The position numbers and the translations under genes were made by a program. The notes beneath the pieces were generated by a model. The model searched no databases and was not told where the DNA came from. It worked only from the letters and a program-made list of their open reading frames with translations. This document shows, one piece after another, positions 17,809 to 26,064 of a stretch of DNA of 64,000 nucleotides (positions are counted from its first letter, which is position 1; each line of letters starts with the position of its first letter). The stretch comes from Euryarchaeota archaeon SM23-78 (GTDB lineage: Archaea > Nanobdellota > Nanobdellia > Woesearchaeales > SM23-78). The stretch is from contig LSSJ01000026.1 in assembly GCA_001595785.1 (NCBI GenBank), positions 1-64,000 on the forward strand. The letters run 5' to 3'.

Positions 17809-18175
17809 GAGAGGTAGAGTAGCTATAAGCCGCCTTTTGTCAAACCCCTGGTCAGACCAGGATGGCTTGTGCTTAACATTCTACTTAGCGTCTCAAAGGA
17901 CTTGCACCGGTGAGGACTCGCCGTTTCACCCTTTCCTATGGGTTATTGGTCTGGTCGTTAGCTCGCAAATTGTTACCAAAATGCTTCGGAACCATCATTC
18001 CTATCCATAGGTGGTCTCGTTTCTGAGCCGTTGCCCTAGCTTTCGCCAGCTACCTTCCGATAGTCACCTGTCTAATGGTGGGCGGACTTTCCTAAGCAGA
18101 ACCAGCAAAAAAATGGTTTTGAAACCGTTGTTTTTGATGGGTTCTACCTGCTGTTAAGCCACTACCCTACCTCTG
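17809..18175 (-). ncRNA. rnpB: RNase P RNA
   Basis: Read on the minus strand, the conserved CR-I GGAAAGTCCGCC lies at 18081-18092 near the 5' end and CR-V AAGGCGGCTTATAG at 17823-17836 near the 3' end. The first and last segments (GAGGTAGGGTAGTGGCT and AGCTACTCTACCTC) pair to form P1. Length about 365 nt is normal for archaeal type A RNA. It is the catalytic RNA for tRNA 5' processing. It lies antisense between two paralogous pilin-like genes, filling a gap of about 550 bases that holds no coding sequence. Confidence 0.95.
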
Positions 18176-18195
18176 AGTAGAGAGAGGTTTAAGGG

Positions 18196-18207
18196 TTTAA
18201 AAAGGTT
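18196..18207 (-). promoter_or_regulatory. TATA box for RNase P RNA
   Basis: TTTTTAAACCC on the minus strand, about 25 bases upstream of the inferred 5' end of the RNA at 18175. Confidence 0.55.
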
Positions 18208-18228
18208 GTGATAATTCGCCCCTATAGT

Positions 18229-18241
18229 AACATTTAAATAC
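18229..18241 (+). promoter_or_regulatory. TATA box of the pilin-like cassette, copy 2
   Basis: AACATTTAAATAC, nearly identical in sequence and distance to the start codon to the box at 17414, so gene and promoter were duplicated together. Confidence 0.6.
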
Positions 18242-18300
18242 TAATAATCTTAAGAATAAGAAATAGAATTTAATACTTAAAAAAATCGAGGTGATTGTTT

Positions 18301-18585
18301 ATGAGCAAGAAAGCCCAGGGTCTTAGCATGAACGTTATCATTATAGCAGCAATAGCCCTCTTAGTGCTTATCATTCTTGCTGTGCTTATCCTAAGAGCAG
18401 GCAGAGGAGTGACTGAGGGAACTGGTTGTAGAGGTATTGGAGGAAGGTGTTATTCTACTTGTCAAGACTTAATGGATGATGAAGGCGGATTATGGGTGAA
18501 GAATCTTCCTAACAGTGGAACTGCTGGTGGATGCGCACAAGATGAGGAGTGTTGTGTGAGACTGATAGAACAACCGGAGACATGA
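18301..18585 (+). CDS. class III signal six-cysteine small protein 2
   Basis: 94 residues, paralogue of the protein encoded at 17481: same KKAQG|LS processing site, hydrophobic stalk (about residues 8-29), and a head with six cysteines ending NSGTAGGCAQDEECC. The ATG at 18301 follows GAGGTG. Its promoter block matches that of the first copy. The stop overlaps the next start (ATGA). Confidence 0.8.
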   Translation: MSKKAQGLSMNVIIIAAIALLVLIILAVLILRAGRGVTEGTGCRGIGGRCYSTCQDLMDDEGGLWVKNLPNSGTAGGCAQDEECCVRLIEQPET

Positions 18586-18896
18586 AGATGAGGCTCGTAA
18601 AGAATAAGCGCGGAGTAGAACTAACCATGCAGACTATTATCATAGCAGTGCTAGTGATAGTTGTGTTGATAGTGTTAATCCTTATATTCAGCAAGTCTGT
18701 GAGGAACTTCTTTCTTGGAACATCTGGTTGTACTAGTAGGAACGGAGAATGCATGAGTGAGTGCCCTGAGGGATGGACTAATCACTTTGCTGGTAATCCT
18801 GAGTGTGAAGCAGAGGCTGGTTCAGGAGACACGCTCCTTTGCTGTGTAAGGGAAAGTGATATTCTTGGGACAGGAGAAGACGACTATTATCGATGA
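18582..18896 (+). CDS. class III signal six-cysteine small protein 3
   Basis: About 104 residues: basic KNKRG site, VELTMQTIIIAVLVIVVLIV stalk, then the same six-cysteine head (C-x6-C-x3-C ... C ... CC). The ATG at 18582 overlaps the previous stop; a Met two codons later (18588) is the better fit to GGAG and may be the true start. Translational coupling within the cassette is likely. Confidence 0.75.
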   Translation: MKMRLVKNKRGVELTMQTIIIAVLVIVVLIVLILIFSKSVRNFFLGTSGCTSRNGECMSECPEGWTNHFAGNPECEAEAGSGDTLLCCVRESDILGTGEDDYYR

Positions 18897-18914
18897 TAAA
18901 AAGGGTCTTTTAGA

Positions 18915-20714
18915 ATGAGAAGTAAAAGAGGTGTTGGTAATGTTTTCTACACCATAGGAGAAATAGTTATAGTTCTTATCATTCTTGTGATTGTAGGCTT
19001 TATTCTAAGGGATTTTTTCGAAGGTACTGTTCTTGGCTTGAAGAGCTGCACAGGCAAAGGAGGCAGGTGTTTTACTTCCTGCGGAACCCTTGAGCCCCTG
19101 CTTGCAGGTAATGGTGAGTGTGAGCGAAAATTCAGAGACCAGGAAATGATTTGCTGCAGAGTTGAAGGCACAGATATTGAAGAAGCAAGGGGTTATGGAG
19201 CAAACAGTCACCTTATTAGGGTTTTCTTTGACAATGAGAGAACTCCTCTTTATCCTTATGAGAGAAAGGATTTGGAGATTGGGCAGCAACATAAATTAAG
19301 AGTTGATTTTGAAGAAGCTGATTTGAAAAGAATTTTGAAAGTAAATGAACCTAAGCATTGCACTGTGTATATGAAGGATACTATTAATGGGGATGAATTC
19401 TTTCCTTCAGATAGTGTAATAGAGTTTAAAGAGGCCTCTACTGATCCAAATGTTCTCAAAAATTACCCTCGTGAATGTAAAAAAGATTTTACTATAATAG
19501 CTTCAGAACTGCAAGCAGGCAGAACCTATGAGTTTAGGGTTATTGTTTTTGATTACAACGAAACATTGAAAGGTGAAAATCTAAAAGACTTGCCTTCTGA
19601 AAGCCACTGGCTCTCAGAATTTGCTGTTTTATTAAGAGTTAAGCCTATTCTTGAGATTACTGATATAAGCACTTTATGGGTTAATGCTGATGATATCAAT
19701 GTTAGGTGTTATGAGCCTTATAAGCTTTCCAGGGTATGGGGTGGTATTGTAAGTGAAGACCAGATTAGGAATGCTAAAAACTTGTATGAGGGATTAAGAA
19801 CTGCCTGTGAGAATCCAAGTTCTGGTTGGCATGATTCAATTCATAGAATAACTGCTCTTAAGGCTGGTGAAGAAGGCATTAATATTATCTTTACTTTTGG
19901 CAGAGAAGCTTATCAGAGTATGAAGTATGAATCTCAAGCCCAGAAAATAGAGTTTAATGAGAAGAGTGCAAATATTCATCTAGATGCTTCTAGTATTTCA
20001 GAGACCTTTAAGATAACAGATATGCTGGTGGAATATGAAAACGCAGACCAACTAAAAGAAAATTACTTATGTGTTAAAGCAGAGGTTGTTGGTCCTGATG
20101 GATCTAAAAAAGAGGTAACCGCCTATTCAGAGCGCCCATTACGCTTAGATGTTGCTCCTCCAATGATTAAGAATAGTGATGACTATATAGAAGTTAAGTA
20201 TCCCAAGCCTGTAAAAACCATGCTTAAAGAATTGGAGCAGCAAGGTAGGATTACGCCTGGACAATATGTTACTCCTTACCACTTTGAGGAATACCCTAAG
20301 GCTGTGATAAAGCATTGCTATGATAAGAGTGGATGCGTGCGTTATGACTACTACTTTGCACCTACTAATATTAATATTAATATCAATGTTCAGGATTGGG
20401 AGAGTGGAGCAGTGGCTACTATTCTTGGCTTTGGCCTGAATTATCTATATAATTATCTTACCACTAGGAATCCTTTAACCACGCTTTGCCCATTAGCAGA
20501 TTCAGGCCAGTATAGATATAATCCTAATCCAGAGATAAGGTTTAGAAAGGATGCCCAAGGAGTTTACTGTATAAAAACTGTTGATGCTGTTGGTAACTAC
20601 TGGCTTACCTGGAAAACAGTTTATAATCCTTACAGTATTATTGAGAAAGCCATTCATCTAGGAGTGAGCGAAGTCGAAGATTTAGGACCAATTGTTCCTG
20701 TTGTTGGCGGTTAA
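18915..20714 (+). CDS. large pilin-like surface protein with six-cysteine domain
   Basis: 599 residues: SKRG processing-like site and hydrophobic stalk (about 10-32), the six-cysteine head seen in the three genes upstream (about 44-90), and then a beta-rich ectodomain of about 500 residues without recognised family. It looks like a minor or tip subunit built by fusing the small head to a large adhesin-like body. It is 18 bases downstream of the previous gene. Confidence 0.7.
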   Translation: MRSKRGVGNVFYTIGEIVIVLIILVIVGFILRDFFEGTVLGLKSCTGKGGRCFTSCGTLEPLLAGNGECERKFRDQEMICCRVEGTDIEEARGYGANSHLIRVFFDNERTPLYPYERKDLEIGQQHKLRVDFEEADLKRILKVNEPKHCTVYMKDTINGDEFFPSDSVIEFKEASTDPNVLKNYPRECKKDFTIIASELQAGRTYEFRVIVFDYNETLKGENLKDLPSESHWLSEFAVLLRVKPILEITDISTLWVNADDINVRCYEPYKLSRVWGGIVSEDQIRNAKNLYEGLRTACENPSSGWHDSIHRITALKAGEEGINIIFTFGREAYQSMKYESQAQKIEFNEKSANIHLDASSISETFKITDMLVEYENADQLKENYLCVKAEVVGPDGSKKEVTAYSERPLRLDVAPPMIKNSDDYIEVKYPKPVKTMLKELEQQGRITPGQYVTPYHFEEYPKAVIKHCYDKSGCVRYDYYFAPTNINININVQDWESGAVATILGFGLNYLYNYLTTRNPLTTLCPLADSGQYRYNPNPEIRFRKDAQGVYCIKTVDAVGNYWLTWKTVYNPYSIIEKAIHLGVSEVEDLGPIVPVVGG

Positions 20715-20754
20715 ATAACAAAGTTTAAATAGTTCTTTTTTAAGAGAATAAGGT

Positions 20755-20862
20755 ATGAATAAGAGTGCAAATATTAATAATGTTATCATGATAATAATCG
20801 TTATTCTGATAGGTTTAATGCTCTTCATGATAATAACCAGGATTACAGGTATGTTTCAATGA
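20755..20862 (+). CDS. 35-residue single-span membrane peptide
   Basis: ATG at 20755 encodes 35 residues with a single hydrophobic segment of Ile/Met/Val (about 11-28). The stop overlaps the next start (ATGA at 20859), which argues that it is translated. A TTTAAATAG TATA-like box lies at 20723-20731. No family recognised. Its position among pilin-like genes suggests a membrane subunit of the same apparatus. Confidence 0.6.
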   Translation: MNKSANINNVIMIIIVILIGLMLFMIITRITGMFQ

Positions 20863-21680
20863 GGCATAAAAGAGGTACTTGGGACAGGACCATGGGAATA
20901 ATACTTGCAGTGCTTGCTTCTATAGCTATTTTTGTGTTTATTGGTGGTTTTATTCAGTTTTGTAGTAATCCTGACTTAGGAGTTGAGGGTTTTAAGTGCA
21001 GAGCTTCGATAATAGCTGCTTCTAGAACCGAGGAATTAACTATGGGCACGATGTCTTTATTCAAGAAAAGCTGTTCTGTCATTGATAAACAGATCCCTTT
21101 GAAAGACAGGTATCAAGTTAGAGGCATGACAGGGATTAAGAGCCCTGCTGACCTTACTGAAGATGAGTTTCGAGAGGTTGTAATGAGAGACTTTACAGAA
21201 CTAATTGCCAGGGCTTGGTGGATGAGTGCAGAAGGGGATAGGTCTAATGCTTTGTTTGACAAAATAGATCAATATATAAGCAGTGATAACAAGTGCTTGA
21301 TTTTATACGGTGTAAGAATCCATTCTCCTAAAAAGTACCCTTCTTTTGAGAAAATAGGAACTGTGCATCTAGAAAGCGCACTCAGATATTATAATAAATC
21401 AGATGTTTTTAACAAGCCTTTTCCAAATGATATGGATGTACAGCGTTATATTACTTTTTCAGGAAAAGGAGGGGTTGTTATTTTGAGTGAACCTATTGGC
21501 TTAGAGCTTGGTGGTAATGATGCTATATATGGCATAGCTGTTGGTTTTAAGAAAGATGCAGGCTTTACTGAAACATTCAGGAATATAATAGGAAAAGGCA
21601 CAGAGACCCTGAATAAAGATGGAAGCTTTATACTAATAGCTCCTTATGATAAAATAGCAAACGAGTGTGATGTAGAGTAA
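20859..21680 (+). CDS. pilin-like membrane-anchored protein
   Basis: 273 residues: basic HKRG start, hydrophobic stalk (about 13-33), and an extracellular domain with few cysteines and no recognised family. The stop at 21680 is one base before the next ATG. Belongs to the cassette by spacing, orientation and N-terminal design. Confidence 0.65.
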   Translation: MRHKRGTWDRTMGIILAVLASIAIFVFIGGFIQFCSNPDLGVEGFKCRASIIAASRTEELTMGTMSLFKKSCSVIDKQIPLKDRYQVRGMTGIKSPADLTEDEFREVVMRDFTELIARAWWMSAEGDRSNALFDKIDQYISSDNKCLILYGVRIHSPKKYPSFEKIGTVHLESALRYYNKSDVFNKPFPNDMDVQRYITFSGKGGVVILSEPIGLELGGNDAIYGIAVGFKKDAGFTETFRNIIGKGTETLNKDGSFILIAPYDKIANECDVE

Positions 21681-21681
21681 A

Positions 21682-21831
21682 ATGACTAAAAAAGCCCAAT
21701 TGTCCACTCTTCAAAAATTTGTTATAGCAGTTGTAGTCTTTGTTGTGCTGGCATATTTCATTGGAATGCTGTTCGGTGCTCTACCGAATCCAGCAGAGAT
21801 TATTAAGTCAATCTTTAAGAGATTTATATGA
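21682..21831 (+). CDS. 49-residue pilin-like membrane peptide
   Basis: 49 residues: TKKAQLSTLQK start, resembling the KKAQ processing site, then a single hydrophobic span (about 13-31) and a short amphipathic tail. The stop overlaps the next gene's ATG by four bases. It is a small structural or assembly subunit by context only. Confidence 0.65.
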   Translation: MTKKAQLSTLQKFVIAVVVFVVLAYFIGMLFGALPNPAEIIKSIFKRFI

Positions 21832-23027
21832 AGATGATAAAAGGAAAAAAAGGCTTTGGCATCCTACTCAAGATATTTGTATTTGTTTTAGTAGTAATTG
21901 TTGTGATAGGAGCTTTTATGAATCTTTGGTCAATGGTTAAGAGGGCTACAGGTCCTCTCTTAGATAAAGCAAAAGAGCTTGAAATGCAATCCAACTCTTA
22001 TATTCATCCTGACCTGAGCTTAGCAACCCATAACTTCTGGCAGAACCAGTTCAAGAATTTTGTTATTGCAGCTGTTCAAACAAAAGATTTCAACCAAGGA
22101 CAAGGTTATTGCTATGGAACCTTTTACACAGACCCTGCTTTTAAGAATATAAATGACTGGACCCTTACCTTTTTACAAGAACAAGGAAACATAATCTTAA
22201 TATTAAAGGATGGTAGTGGAACCAAAGGAGCAGAGTATCCTGCTGACAAGGAAAAAAATGAGCTTGAAGGCATTAAACTATGCATAAGAACAGAGGATGG
22301 AAAAGAAATTGATGTGGACCACATAGTAATCCAGTTTGGGCAAGACCAATCTTATTATGTTACAGAGGAGAGTTTGAGAGGGAGTGGTGAAGAGGAATAT
22401 TTTTATTACCAACCTTATGAGCATGAAATGCTTATAAAAAAGGAGAGTTTTATCTTTGATTTTTTGAATCGTGACAGTAAAAGCAGCCTCTACTTTTACA
22501 CTTATGATTACACCCAGAAAAAATTATGCATAACCCCAATGGAAAAAAAAGGCAAGGAAAATTCTTTGAGCCATAAAAAAATTAAGTCATTATTGACAGA
22601 CAGTGATACTGGCTATCCAAGATACAAGGCCTTTTGTAGCTTGCCAATAAACGCAATGCCTAATGTTGTTGAGGAAGCTAACAGAAAAACCTGTTTTTAT
22701 ACTCCTTGCAATTATTTTGATTCACATAAGATAGACGGTGAGTTGGAAAGCGTAGATTTAATTAAGGAGACAACCTGCGGCCGCTTTTCCACGGGATGCG
22801 GAGGAATTTGCATTCCTTCTGAAGAGGTGTTGATTAATTTAGGAGAAAAATATTCACCAATTCACTTTAAATGCGAACCCTGCGGTTGGTATGATTCCTG
22901 CAAAGATTTTGGAAAAGATAATGAAAGGTGTGTAGCTTCTCAGACTCTTTGTGATATGGATTGTACAATTGATGTTCAAACAAGTGAATGTATAGGGCAT
23001 ACATATAGAGATATACCATTAGAATAA
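21828..23027 (+). CDS. pilin-like Cys-rich surface protein
   Basis: 399 residues: KGKKGFG basic site, hydrophobic stalk (about 10-32), mixed ectodomain, and a Cys-rich C-terminal third (about 285-390) with CGG and CEPCGWYDSC pairs suggesting disulfides. No family recognised. Transcript continues from the upstream peptide gene with overlapping start and stop. Confidence 0.65.
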   Translation: MKMIKGKKGFGILLKIFVFVLVVIVVIGAFMNLWSMVKRATGPLLDKAKELEMQSNSYIHPDLSLATHNFWQNQFKNFVIAAVQTKDFNQGQGYCYGTFYTDPAFKNINDWTLTFLQEQGNIILILKDGSGTKGAEYPADKEKNELEGIKLCIRTEDGKEIDVDHIVIQFGQDQSYYVTEESLRGSGEEEYFYYQPYEHEMLIKKESFIFDFLNRDSKSSLYFYTYDYTQKKLCITPMEKKGKENSLSHKKIKSLLTDSDTGYPRYKAFCSLPINAMPNVVEEANRKTCFYTPCNYFDSHKIDGELESVDLIKETTCGRFSTGCGGICIPSEEVLINLGEKYSPIHFKCEPCGWYDSCKDFGKDNERCVASQTLCDMDCTIDVQTSECIGHTYRDIPLE

Positions 23028-23031
23028 AAAT

Positions 23032-23042
23032 AGTATATATAA
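23032..23042 (+). promoter_or_regulatory. TATA box inside the pilin-like cassette
   Basis: AGTATATATAATA-type box about 35 bases before the ATG at 23067, with AAGGAGGTG between. It suggests an internal promoter splitting the cassette into at least two transcripts. Confidence 0.5.
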
Positions 23043-23066
23043 TAATTTCCAAGGAGGTGAACAAGA

Positions 23067-23627
23067 ATGATACTGAATAAAAAAGCATTTTCTGCAACTC
23101 TTAAAGGTCTTATTATTATGTTAATAATAATAGGGCTTGTGGCATTCATAGTCCCAAGAGAAGTATGGTTTGGCGTAAGCCAAGTGGAATACGAGAGTTG
23201 CAAGAAAACCCATGACTATGATGGTGATGGAGAGAAATGGTATGATGAGTGCCCTTGTGATTACGGAGGGTTTGAGGAGTCTAAATATTATAGGCTAGAA
23301 GGAGCGCCAGGATGCGTACTAGAAATGTTTGAGGCAAGTGATAAAACAAAGATGTATAAACGCAGTGACCTGTCAAGTGATAGTGAAAATGAGTGTGCAA
23401 AGGCCTATAAAGACGCAGTCATGGCTGCAGGTAACCCACAAGAATGTGGAGGGGATGAAAAAAAGGCCATGAAAGACGGCTTTAATCATGCTTGTGCCAA
23501 GGAAATTCTTCAAGAAGACATTGGCATAGAAGGAGGATTTGCAAAGGTGTGCGCAACGCCTGATAATGACTGCAAAAAAAAGCTGGTATCCTATTGCAGA
23601 AGAAACCCTCCCTCTTCTCTAACTTAA
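23067..23627 (+). CDS. pilin-like protein with Ca-binding-type motif
   Basis: 186 residues: short basic start, hydrophobic span (about 12-30), then DYDGDGEKWYDECPCD (residues 50-65), which matches thrombospondin type 3/EF-hand-like calcium loops. Eleven cysteines are spread through the head. A strong AAGGAGGTG ribosome site precedes the ATG. The next gene starts two bases after the stop. Confidence 0.65.
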   Translation: MILNKKAFSATLKGLIIMLIIIGLVAFIVPREVWFGVSQVEYESCKKTHDYDGDGEKWYDECPCDYGGFEESKYYRLEGAPGCVLEMFEASDKTKMYKRSDLSSDSENECAKAYKDAVMAAGNPQECGGDEKKAMKDGFNHACAKEILQEDIGIEGGFAKVCATPDNDCKKKLVSYCRRNPPSSLT

Positions 23628-23628
23628 G

Positions 23629-24990
23629 ATGAACCGCAAAGCCCAGGAGAACCCAACAGCAAGCACTTATTTAGTAGTGGTAGGCATAGTAATAGCTATT
23701 CTAGTTGCAATTGCTCTTATAGGGCCTATTGCAGAATGGCTAAAACCCAAAGATAAATCTCTTGAGAGCTTTAACAGCTTGGCAGATAGGATAGAAGAAC
23801 TTAGTAAGACTTCTGGACAAGCAGATGCAGAAACAATATTTATTCATCTAAATCAGGATGAGTTATTGTTGTTTTTTGATAAAGGAGCTAATTCTACAAT
23901 TAGAATAACTGATAATTCTGGTTTAGAAAAAGATTTTGTAATTTTTAAGAAAGACGTGATTCTAGAAGAAAAAGTCAGATCTAATGCCTATGTTCTTTTT
24001 GAAAAACCAACCTCTTGTAGTGAAGATGCTTGTATGGTATTATGCAGAAGTTTTGATACATACAAACCTTTTAATACACCTAAGTATCTATCTCAGAAAG
24101 CTGATTATTTAAAAGACAATCCAGAGCCTAGAAATGTTCTTCGTTGTATGCAGGTAGTAGGAATAAGGAATTTTCCAAATATCAGATATTTTCATAGGAA
24201 ACCCTTTGCTTTGTTTACCAACCCAAATAGTATAAAAGAATTAATTGAAGCCTCAGAGCTTATAGCTGCAGAAATGGGCGCGGGCTATTTACATGAAAAA
24301 GATATAACAAAAGTAAAGGAATCATATATTTTTTATTTAAAAGGTTTAACATTATTCTCCATAACAGATCAATTTACTTATGAATATGTTGATAGAGGAG
24401 CTCATAAAAAAGCAGAACTTTCATTATCTGTTCTTAAAGGCAGTAAACCAGTATTAGTAGAAAGAATTGATAATGAATATCTAGGATATGTTTACCTAAT
24501 ATTAGATAACTACATCTATGTCCAACCCTATGGCAAAGACATTGTTTTCTGCTACAAACCTCCTTGTATTTCTTCTGGTGATGAAGTTTATCTTGGGTGG
24601 ATGAATTTTGTTGATGCTTGTCTTGGTTCTCAGGAGTGTGATGGTCTTGAGTCGCATATTAATTTTTATGCTGATCTTATGAAATATACTTTTACTACTG
24701 AGAATAATGAGTTGAATATTAACTATGAGTCTAAGCTGGGCGGAGATTTTACTCTGCCTTTTGACTGGGATGTTGACATATATGTTAAAAAGACTTTTGA
24801 TGATAAAAAAGAGTTCTCTACTAACAGTGTTTTTATTGAAAAAGTCAAGGTGAGCACGGGTGAACGCTTTTTAAAATTAACTGCTGATAATAATGATTAC
24901 TTATTCTTTGATATAGCTTCTGTTAAGGCTTCTGACACTTCTAAGGCAAGACTGGTTTTTAAGGTTAATGAGTGGGAGTTTGCAGAGTAA
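23629..24990 (+). CDS. pilin-like surface protein, 453 residues
   Basis: Starts MNRKAQEN, a class III-type site, then a hydrophobic segment (about 13-35) and a large mixed ectodomain with several cysteine pairs. No family recognised. Codon use changes abruptly at about 24560 from A-ending to T-ending codons, which continues into the next gene. It is followed by a 190-base gap containing the structured element. Confidence 0.65.
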   Translation: MNRKAQENPTASTYLVVVGIVIAILVAIALIGPIAEWLKPKDKSLESFNSLADRIEELSKTSGQADAETIFIHLNQDELLLFFDKGANSTIRITDNSGLEKDFVIFKKDVILEEKVRSNAYVLFEKPTSCSEDACMVLCRSFDTYKPFNTPKYLSQKADYLKDNPEPRNVLRCMQVVGIRNFPNIRYFHRKPFALFTNPNSIKELIEASELIAAEMGAGYLHEKDITKVKESYIFYLKGLTLFSITDQFTYEYVDRGAHKKAELSLSVLKGSKPVLVERIDNEYLGYVYLILDNYIYVQPYGKDIVFCYKPPCISSGDEVYLGWMNFVDACLGSQECDGLESHINFYADLMKYTFTTENNELNINYESKLGGDFTLPFDWDVDIYVKKTFDDKKEFSTNSVFIEKVKVSTGERFLKLTADNNDYLFFDIASVKASDTSKARLVFKVNEWEFAE

Positions 24991-24994
24991 GTGC

Positions 24995-25117
24995 GGGTTA
25001 GCATCGGCTCGGGCCCGCTTATGGTTCCAAGAGCTCCACCTCCCCGTAGGGGGCAGGTCCCCCTGTTCCGCTCTGATTGTTAGGCTGATGTATGCCCTCG
25101 CAAATTGATGCTAACCC
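24995..25117 (+). ncRNA. structured RNA-like element, copy B
   Basis: GGGTTAGCATC (24995-25005) pairs perfectly with GATGCTAACCC (25107-25117), enclosing a core with CCTCCCCGTAGGGGGCAG, then GTCCCCCT, and a GCCCTCGCAAAT block. The core and the CGCAAAT block match the element at 12565-12740, while the closing helix differs but still pairs. Lies in the gap between two cassette genes, upstream of the TATA box at 25150. Could be a stable RNA, a leader or a terminator structure. Confidence 0.5.
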
Positions 25118-25149
25118 TAACTAGAAATGCAACACCTTTTTCCAAAAAA

Positions 25150-25160
25150 CATAAATACTC
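25150..25160 (+). promoter_or_regulatory. TATA box for the second half of the cassette
   Basis: CATAAATACTC about 28 bases before the ATG at 25182, with no ribosome site, so a leaderless start is likely. Confidence 0.5.
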
Positions 25161-25181
25161 GTTTCTAGACTATCAATTTAT

Positions 25182-25619
25182 ATGAATAAAAGAGGTGCTA
25201 GTTGGAGTCTATTACAGACTTTAACTATTGTTATGGGTATTGTGGCTGCTGTTTTTCTTGTATCTATTGTTTATAGGTATACTTCTCAGGATAGGGCTGA
25301 GCAAGGCTTTCTCTCAAAAGACTCTGCTATGCTTGTTGATGCCATGCTTAGCACTCCTCAAGATATTCAATTGGTTCATAAAGAGGATTTAATGAAGGGT
25401 TATATCAGGCTTGGTAATTCTTCTATTGCTGTTTTTCCTTCACAACCTAGTCGTAATCAGTCTGCTATGATAAAAGACTCTTTTGTGCCTAGAAAGGATA
25501 TTGTGATTGAGAAAAAGGATTTGAAACTAACTGCTCTTTTCTTTATCAAAGAAGGCAGTATTTTAAGGATTGATAATAGGCCTGCAAGGGATATGCCTGA
25601 GGAAGAGAATGAAGAATAA
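25182..25619 (+). CDS. pilin-like membrane-anchored protein, 145 residues
   Basis: NKRGASWS start, hydrophobic stalk (about 11-31), acidic C terminus. No cysteines. The following gene starts 11 bases before its stop. No family recognised. Confidence 0.65.
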   Translation: MNKRGASWSLLQTLTIVMGIVAAVFLVSIVYRYTSQDRAEQGFLSKDSAMLVDAMLSTPQDIQLVHKEDLMKGYIRLGNSSIAVFPSQPSRNQSAMIKDSFVPRKDIVIEKKDLKLTALFFIKEGSILRIDNRPARDMPEEENEE

Positions 25620-26064
25620 AAGAGGTGAAGGGTTTCATATAGGCTTTACCATACTTTATGCTCTTATGTGGGGTGCTATTCTTTTTGTAATGGGATGGGT
25701 TTTATACTTAACCACTAATAATTATCTAGCTGGTTTTCTTGCTTATGAAAAAGATATTCCTAGGCATGTGTATGCTTATAGAGCTATTAATACTTGTCTT
25801 GCTTATCAGGATGAAGATACTCAGCGCTTTTATCCAGGAGTTATTGATTATTCAAAGTATGATAAGCAAACCTTAAAGGATTGTTATACTAACACTGAAG
25901 TCACATCTTTTAATTTCCAGCTCTGGGATTTGAAAAAAGATAATCCTTATGATAGAATCCTGATTGGCTTTGGAGCCACTCTTAGTATTAAGTCTTATCC
26001 TGTTTGGATTAGATATGATGATGGAAGTTTTAGTGAAGGAAAATTATTGATAGGTGTATCATGA
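25609..26064 (+). CDS. membrane-anchored cassette protein, 151 residues
   Basis: The ATG at 25609 (MKNKRGEGFHI) is chosen over the longer frame because the basic start matches its neighbours and GAGGAAG lies upstream. One membrane span (about 12-35) and a beta-rich extracellular part. The stop overlaps the next ATG. Confidence 0.65.
   Translation: MKNKRGEGFHIGFTILYALMWGAILFVMGWVLYLTTNNYLAGFLAYEKDIPRHVYAYRAINTCLAYQDEDTQRFYPGVIDYSKYDKQTLKDCYTNTEVTSFNFQLWDLKKDNPYDRILIGFGATLSIKSYPVWIRYDDGSFSEGKLLIGVS

Noticed and set aside
17738-18010. 90-residue open frame after the first pilin-like gene
   Set aside because: It lies entirely across the antisense RNase P RNA, whose conserved regions explain the sequence.
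24995-25117. SRP RNA or tRNA candidate
   Set aside because: Too short for archaeal SRP RNA, lacks its conserved loop, and no cloverleaf can be drawn.
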